DNA of 64,000 bases from the NCBI GenBank assembly GCA_963823165.1, contig CAWGKV010000044.1, forward strand, positions 248,001 through 312,000, given 5' to 3'. Numbering within the stretch: position 1 is the first letter of the stretch; each line of letters begins with the position of its first letter. Shown here piece after piece: positions 61,238-64,000 of the stretch. The notes under the pieces were generated by a model. It saw only the letters and a list, made by a program, of their open reading frames with translations. It was not told the DNA's origin and did not search any database. Both the position numbers and the translations under genes were made by a program. This DNA is from Roseiarcus sp963823165 (GTDB taxonomy: Bacteria; Pseudomonadota; Alphaproteobacteria; Rhizobiales; Beijerinckiaceae).

Positions 61238-61741
61238 ATGTCCCTCTCTGCCTCCGTCGCGATGATATTTCCTGGCCTGATGGTCCTGTCGGCCTCGATG
61301 GACTTTCTGACGATGACGATCCCGAACCCGATCCCCGTAGCCCTGACGCTAGGCTACTTCGCATTCGCGGCGATAGGTCTGGCGCCGCAAACGGTTCTGC
61401 ACGATGTCTCTTGCGGTCTCGCGATCCTGACTATGACGTTCGCCATGTTCTCATTGCGGTGGATCGGAGGCGGCGACGCGAAACTGGCTGCTGCGACGGC
61501 TTTGTGGATGGGTTGGGATTCAATTCTCGATTACGGAGTCGCGGCGGCCCTATGCGGGGGTCTTCTCACCCTGGGATTGTTGATGGCGCGAGCGAGGCCG
61601 CTACCGTGGATCCTCTCGCAGCTGCCCGGGATCGCGCGGTTGCACGAACGGGAAGCCGGCGTTCCCTATGGAATCGCGCTGGCCGCCGCGGGGCTGTTCG
61701 AATATCCCCACACGGCGATCTGGGCCGCGACCTTCTCCTAG
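61238..61741 (+). CDS. cpaA: Prepilin peptidase CpaA/TadV
   Basis: 167 residues with about five transmembrane helices. Type IV aspartyl protease of the A24 family: first Asp in SASMDFLTMTIPN near 21, second in GGGDAKLAAA near 78 (GxGD). It cleaves Flp-type pilins. First tad pilus gene in the window; the pilin gene itself is not visible nearby. Confidence 0.9.
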   Translation: MSLSASVAMIFPGLMVLSASMDFLTMTIPNPIPVALTLGYFAFAAIGLAPQTVLHDVSCGLAILTMTFAMFSLRWIGGGDAKLAAATALWMGWDSILDYGVAAALCGGLLTLGLLMARARPLPWILSQLPGIARLHEREAGVPYGIALAAAGLFEYPHTAIWAATFS

Positions 61742-61881
61742 AACTGAAGGCAACCTGGATCGCTCTGCCAATCAACTGTCAGTTGATTTCGTTCTTCGCA
61801 GAGTTGAAGCGAGGCGTTTGCCAGTTTGTATGGTTCCTCAGCGGAACAACATATTGTGTTTATATTATAATGGGTGACAAA

Positions 61882-61901
61882 TTAACAAAGAAGTTAACCA
61901 T
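61882..61901 (+). promoter_or_regulatory. Candidate CtrA-like site upstream of cpaB
   Basis: TTAA-N8-TTAACCAT. The right half TTAACCAT matches the CtrA consensus, but the spacer is eight instead of seven. It lies in an AT-rich stretch with TATAAT upstream, 58 bases before cpaB. In Caulobacter, CtrA controls pilin expression. Confidence 0.35.
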
Positions 61902-61958
61902 GTTTTGATAAACTGCCGTCTAATACGAAACTGGACGTAGATCGAGGATGGGCGTCTG

Positions 61959-62762
61959 ATGAATCAGAGATTGATCATTGCCGGCGCCATTGCTGCCGTT
62001 GCTTTTGGTGCGGCATATGTGCTGTTCGCTACCGGCCAGAGCGCGAGACCCGCGCCCCCGGTGGCTCAGGCCGCCGCTCCGGCCGATGTCGATCAGGTGT
62101 TGGTCGCGCGGCAAGACCTGCCAATGGGAACCGCAGTCAGCGAAAGCGCGGTCGGCTGGCAGATCTGGCCCAAGGCGGCGGTGTCCGACTTCATGATCAC
62201 CAAATCGGGCGACGCAAACGCCCTGCAGGACGTGAAGGGCTCGATGATTCGCGTGTCGATGATTCGCGGCGAGCCGGTCCGGCGGGACAAACTCATCAAG
62301 GCCGGGGAAGGCGGCTTCATGTCCGCCATTCTTCCGAGCGGAATGCGGGCGGTCGCGATCAAGATCGACAACAGCGGAGACTCGTCGGCGGGCGGATTCA
62401 TCTTGCCGAATGACCGCGTCGACGTGGTCCGCGTTGCGCGCGACGACGAAGCGACGAAGGCGCGCGGGGCCGAAGTTTTCACTTCGGAAACCATTCTCGC
62501 CAACGTCCGCGTGCTGGCGATCGGTCAGAACATCGAGGAGCAAAACGGCAAGAAGGTCGTGACCGGCGCCAACGCCACCCTGGAGTTGGATCCCGACCAG
62601 GTGAAACTCATTGTTCTTGCCCAGCACTCCGGCAACTCGGATCTCCATCTTGTCCTCCGCAGCCTTGCCGATAGCGGAGGACCTGCGGAAACGGTGGCTG
62701 GGACGGAGAAGGGCGACCTGACCGTGGTTCGCTTCGGCGCCGCTATGCAGGCCGTCCGATGA
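61959..62762 (+). CDS. cpaB: Flp pilus assembly protein CpaB/RcpC
   Basis: 267 residues. One N-terminal membrane anchor (LIIAGAIAAVAFGAAYVLFATG) and a periplasmic SAF domain near 45-120 (VLVARQDLPMGTAVSESAVGWQIWPKAAV), then the CpaB C-terminal region (GFILPNDRVDVVRV). It links the outer-membrane secretin and the inner-membrane platform of the tad pilus. Overlaps cpaC start by four bases. Confidence 0.92.
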   Translation: MNQRLIIAGAIAAVAFGAAYVLFATGQSARPAPPVAQAAAPADVDQVLVARQDLPMGTAVSESAVGWQIWPKAAVSDFMITKSGDANALQDVKGSMIRVSMIRGEPVRRDKLIKAGEGGFMSAILPSGMRAVAIKIDNSGDSSAGGFILPNDRVDVVRVARDDEATKARGAEVFTSETILANVRVLAIGQNIEEQNGKKVVTGANATLELDPDQVKLIVLAQHSGNSDLHLVLRSLADSGGPAETVAGTEKGDLTVVRFGAAMQAVR

Positions 62763-64000
62763 GCCTGCTTCGATTTGCCTATCGCATGGCGCTCGCCATG
62801 ACCGTCGTCGGCGGCTATGACGATCGGCAGCGCCTCTGCGGTCGAACCCGACGCGTCCCAACTGGCATGCGCACGAGAGCGGCCGTCTGTCAAGAACTTG
62901 CAAATGGGAGTGGGCAAGTCGGTCATTCGTCGACTTGCCGGAAGACGCCTCCGAAATCTATGTCGGCGACCCGAGGATCGCCAACGCCATCGTCCGCTCC
63001 GCAAGGAAAATCTATGTCTCCGCAATCGCGAACGGGCAGACCACCATCTTCGCCTTGGGCAGGGACGGCCGGAAGATCACAAGTTGTCGAGGTTTCGGTC
63101 GGTCGAGACGTCGGGAGAATTGACGAATCTTCTCAATGCCGCAATTCCCGGCAACGAAATTCACGTTCGCACCGTCGCCGATTCGATCATCCTGACCGGG
63201 TCGGTCGCGTCGGCTGAAGAGGCCCAGAAGGCGATGGATATCGCTTCCGGCTTCGTAGCCGACGCCGCGGGGGGCCTTCCTCCGGGCTTCCAGGGGCGTT
63301 GCCGCCCTCCTCGCGAGGGCAGCGCCGGCATCTCCATCGGTCCGTGGGAGCAGGACAATCGACCGTGGAAGGTCATCAATTCGCTGACCATCCGCGGGCT
63401 CGATCAGGTGAGCCTCAGGGTCACGGTCGCCGAAATTCGCCGCGACGTCTCCAAACAGCTCGGCGTCACCATGATCGGCAGCGGTCCGAACGGCAGCCTC
63501 ACGCTCGACAACCCTTTCGCGATCAACGGCGCGCTTTCGGCGACCCAGGCGACGTTGAACTGGTTCAGGGGGAGCGGAAGCTTCAGCGCCACCTTGAGGG
63601 CTTTCGAGCGCCAGGGCGTCGCGCATACGCTCGCCGAGCCGACCGTCACGGCGGTGTCCGGCGAAAGCGCAAAGTTCATGGCCGGCGGGACGATTCCCAT
63701 CGCCAACGGCGAATCCTGCGGAACGGGATTTGGCGCCAACAACTGCGTGATTTCGTTCATGCAGCAGCCTTACGGCGTGACCCTGAATTTCACCCCGGTC
63801 GTGCTGTCGCAGGGGCGCATCCAGCTGCGCATCGCGACCGAAGTCACCGATGTCGACTACTCCACCCAGATCACCTTCAGCGGCATCTCGGTTCCCGGAT
63901 TCCGCACCCGAAACAACGTCACCACCGTCGAGCTGCCCTCAGGCGGATCGATCGCCACTGCCGGCCTGATCTCGACGCAGACCCAGCAAGCCATCAACGG
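62759..64000 (+). pseudogene. cpaC: Flp pilus secretin CpaC/RcpA, frameshifted and cut by window end
   Basis: Secretin of the tad pilus; the window ends inside it. Family blocks are recognisable in order: signal peptide, VDLPEDASEIYVGDPRIAN, QTTIFALGRDG, LTNLLNAAIPGNEIHV, IILTGSVASAEEA, VINSLTIRGLDQVSLRVTVAE, TAVSGESAKFMAGG, NFTPVVLSQGRIQL. The frame changes four times within about 310 bases (near 62812, 62927, 63080 and 63115), each time as if one base were inserted. From 63117 to the end it is open. This is either a decayed gene or a stretch of poor sequence. Confidence 0.75.

Noticed and set aside
61871..61909. Twelve-codon frame MGDKLTKKLTMF before cpaB
   Set aside because: Too short, no ribosome-binding site and it overlaps the candidate regulatory site; it does not look like a Flp pilin.
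1..64000. CRISPR array, rRNA operon, prophage or integrative element with integrase
   Set aside because: No regularly spaced direct repeats, no rRNA sequence and no integrase or phage structural genes seen.

Overview
The window is a high-GC alphaproteobacterial chromosome segment. It most likely comes from the order Hyphomicrobiales, in the Beijerinckiaceae/Methylocystaceae/Bradyrhizobium neighbourhood. The evidence is a circularly permuted two-piece tmRNA with the tag ANDNYAPVALAA, the alphaproteobacterial SspB–DUF4169–ribbon-helix-helix cluster, DUF1491, DUF1127 and IalB family genes, a fabA-fabB-fabI operon, and cpa/tad pilus genes. Genus-level placement is inference only.

Layout. 0–3 kb: a minus-strand rubrerythrin / Fe-S oxidoreductase / DUF3501 operon. 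3–7.5 kb: a methyltransferase, a dienelactone hydrolase, a DMT transporter, a 0.5-kb dispersed repeat (copy A) and a frameshifted outer-membrane barrel. 7.5–12 kb: an AraC regulator divergent from a short-chain dehydrogenase, a periplasmic haem-motif/Vgb-propeller 'lyase' and a small membrane protein. 12–16 kb: LysR, DUF1127, PEBP and malate synthase. 16–19 kb: rplU-rpmA-GNAT-obgE with a clear promoter and a leader hairpin. 19–20 kb: repeat copy B fused to an ISAzo13-type transposase fragment, then tRNA-Val(GAC). 20–27 kb: IalB, a lipoprotein and the glycine cleavage operon gcvT-H-PA-PB behind a tandem glycine riboswitch. 27–32 kb: a group 3d NAD-reducing hydrogenase operon hoxFUYHW preceded by an FNR/FixK-type site. 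32–33 kb: repeats. 33–39 kb: cysS, GNAT, cimA and a class III cyclase with TPRs. 39–45 kb: P450, metallophosphoesterase, cytochrome c, an ECF sigma/anti-sigma pair, UDG and a dienoyl-CoA-reductase-like SDR. 45–47.4 kb: a BrnTA toxin–antitoxin, an HNH endonuclease relic, ssrA, sspB, DUF4169 and RHH. 47.4–54 kb: an AsmA-like giant gene and fabI-fabB-fabA. 54–58 kb: SufE, a methyltransferase and aminopeptidase P. 58–61 kb: ftsE-ftsX-plsC-small ORF-DUF1491. 61–64 kb: cpaA-cpaB-cpaC (pilus), cut by the window end.

How the parts work together. HoxFUYH would oxidise or produce H2 at the expense of NAD+/NADH. HoxW trims HoxH, but no hyp maturation genes lie in the window. Glycine cleavage is switched by glycine itself. 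The rescue RNA ssrA sits immediately beside the adaptor gene whose product delivers ssrA-tagged proteins to ClpXP.

Caution: four conserved genes (the outer-membrane barrel, the AsmA-like gene, fabB and cpaC) carry single-base frame changes. Three are at short homopolymers and fabB is usually essential, so several are probably sequencing or assembly indels. I found no CRISPR array, rRNA operon, integrase or replication origin. The most interesting unexplained items are the paired 0.5-kb repeat, the ssrA/sspB/toxin/HNH neighbourhood and the haem–Vgb lyase operon.
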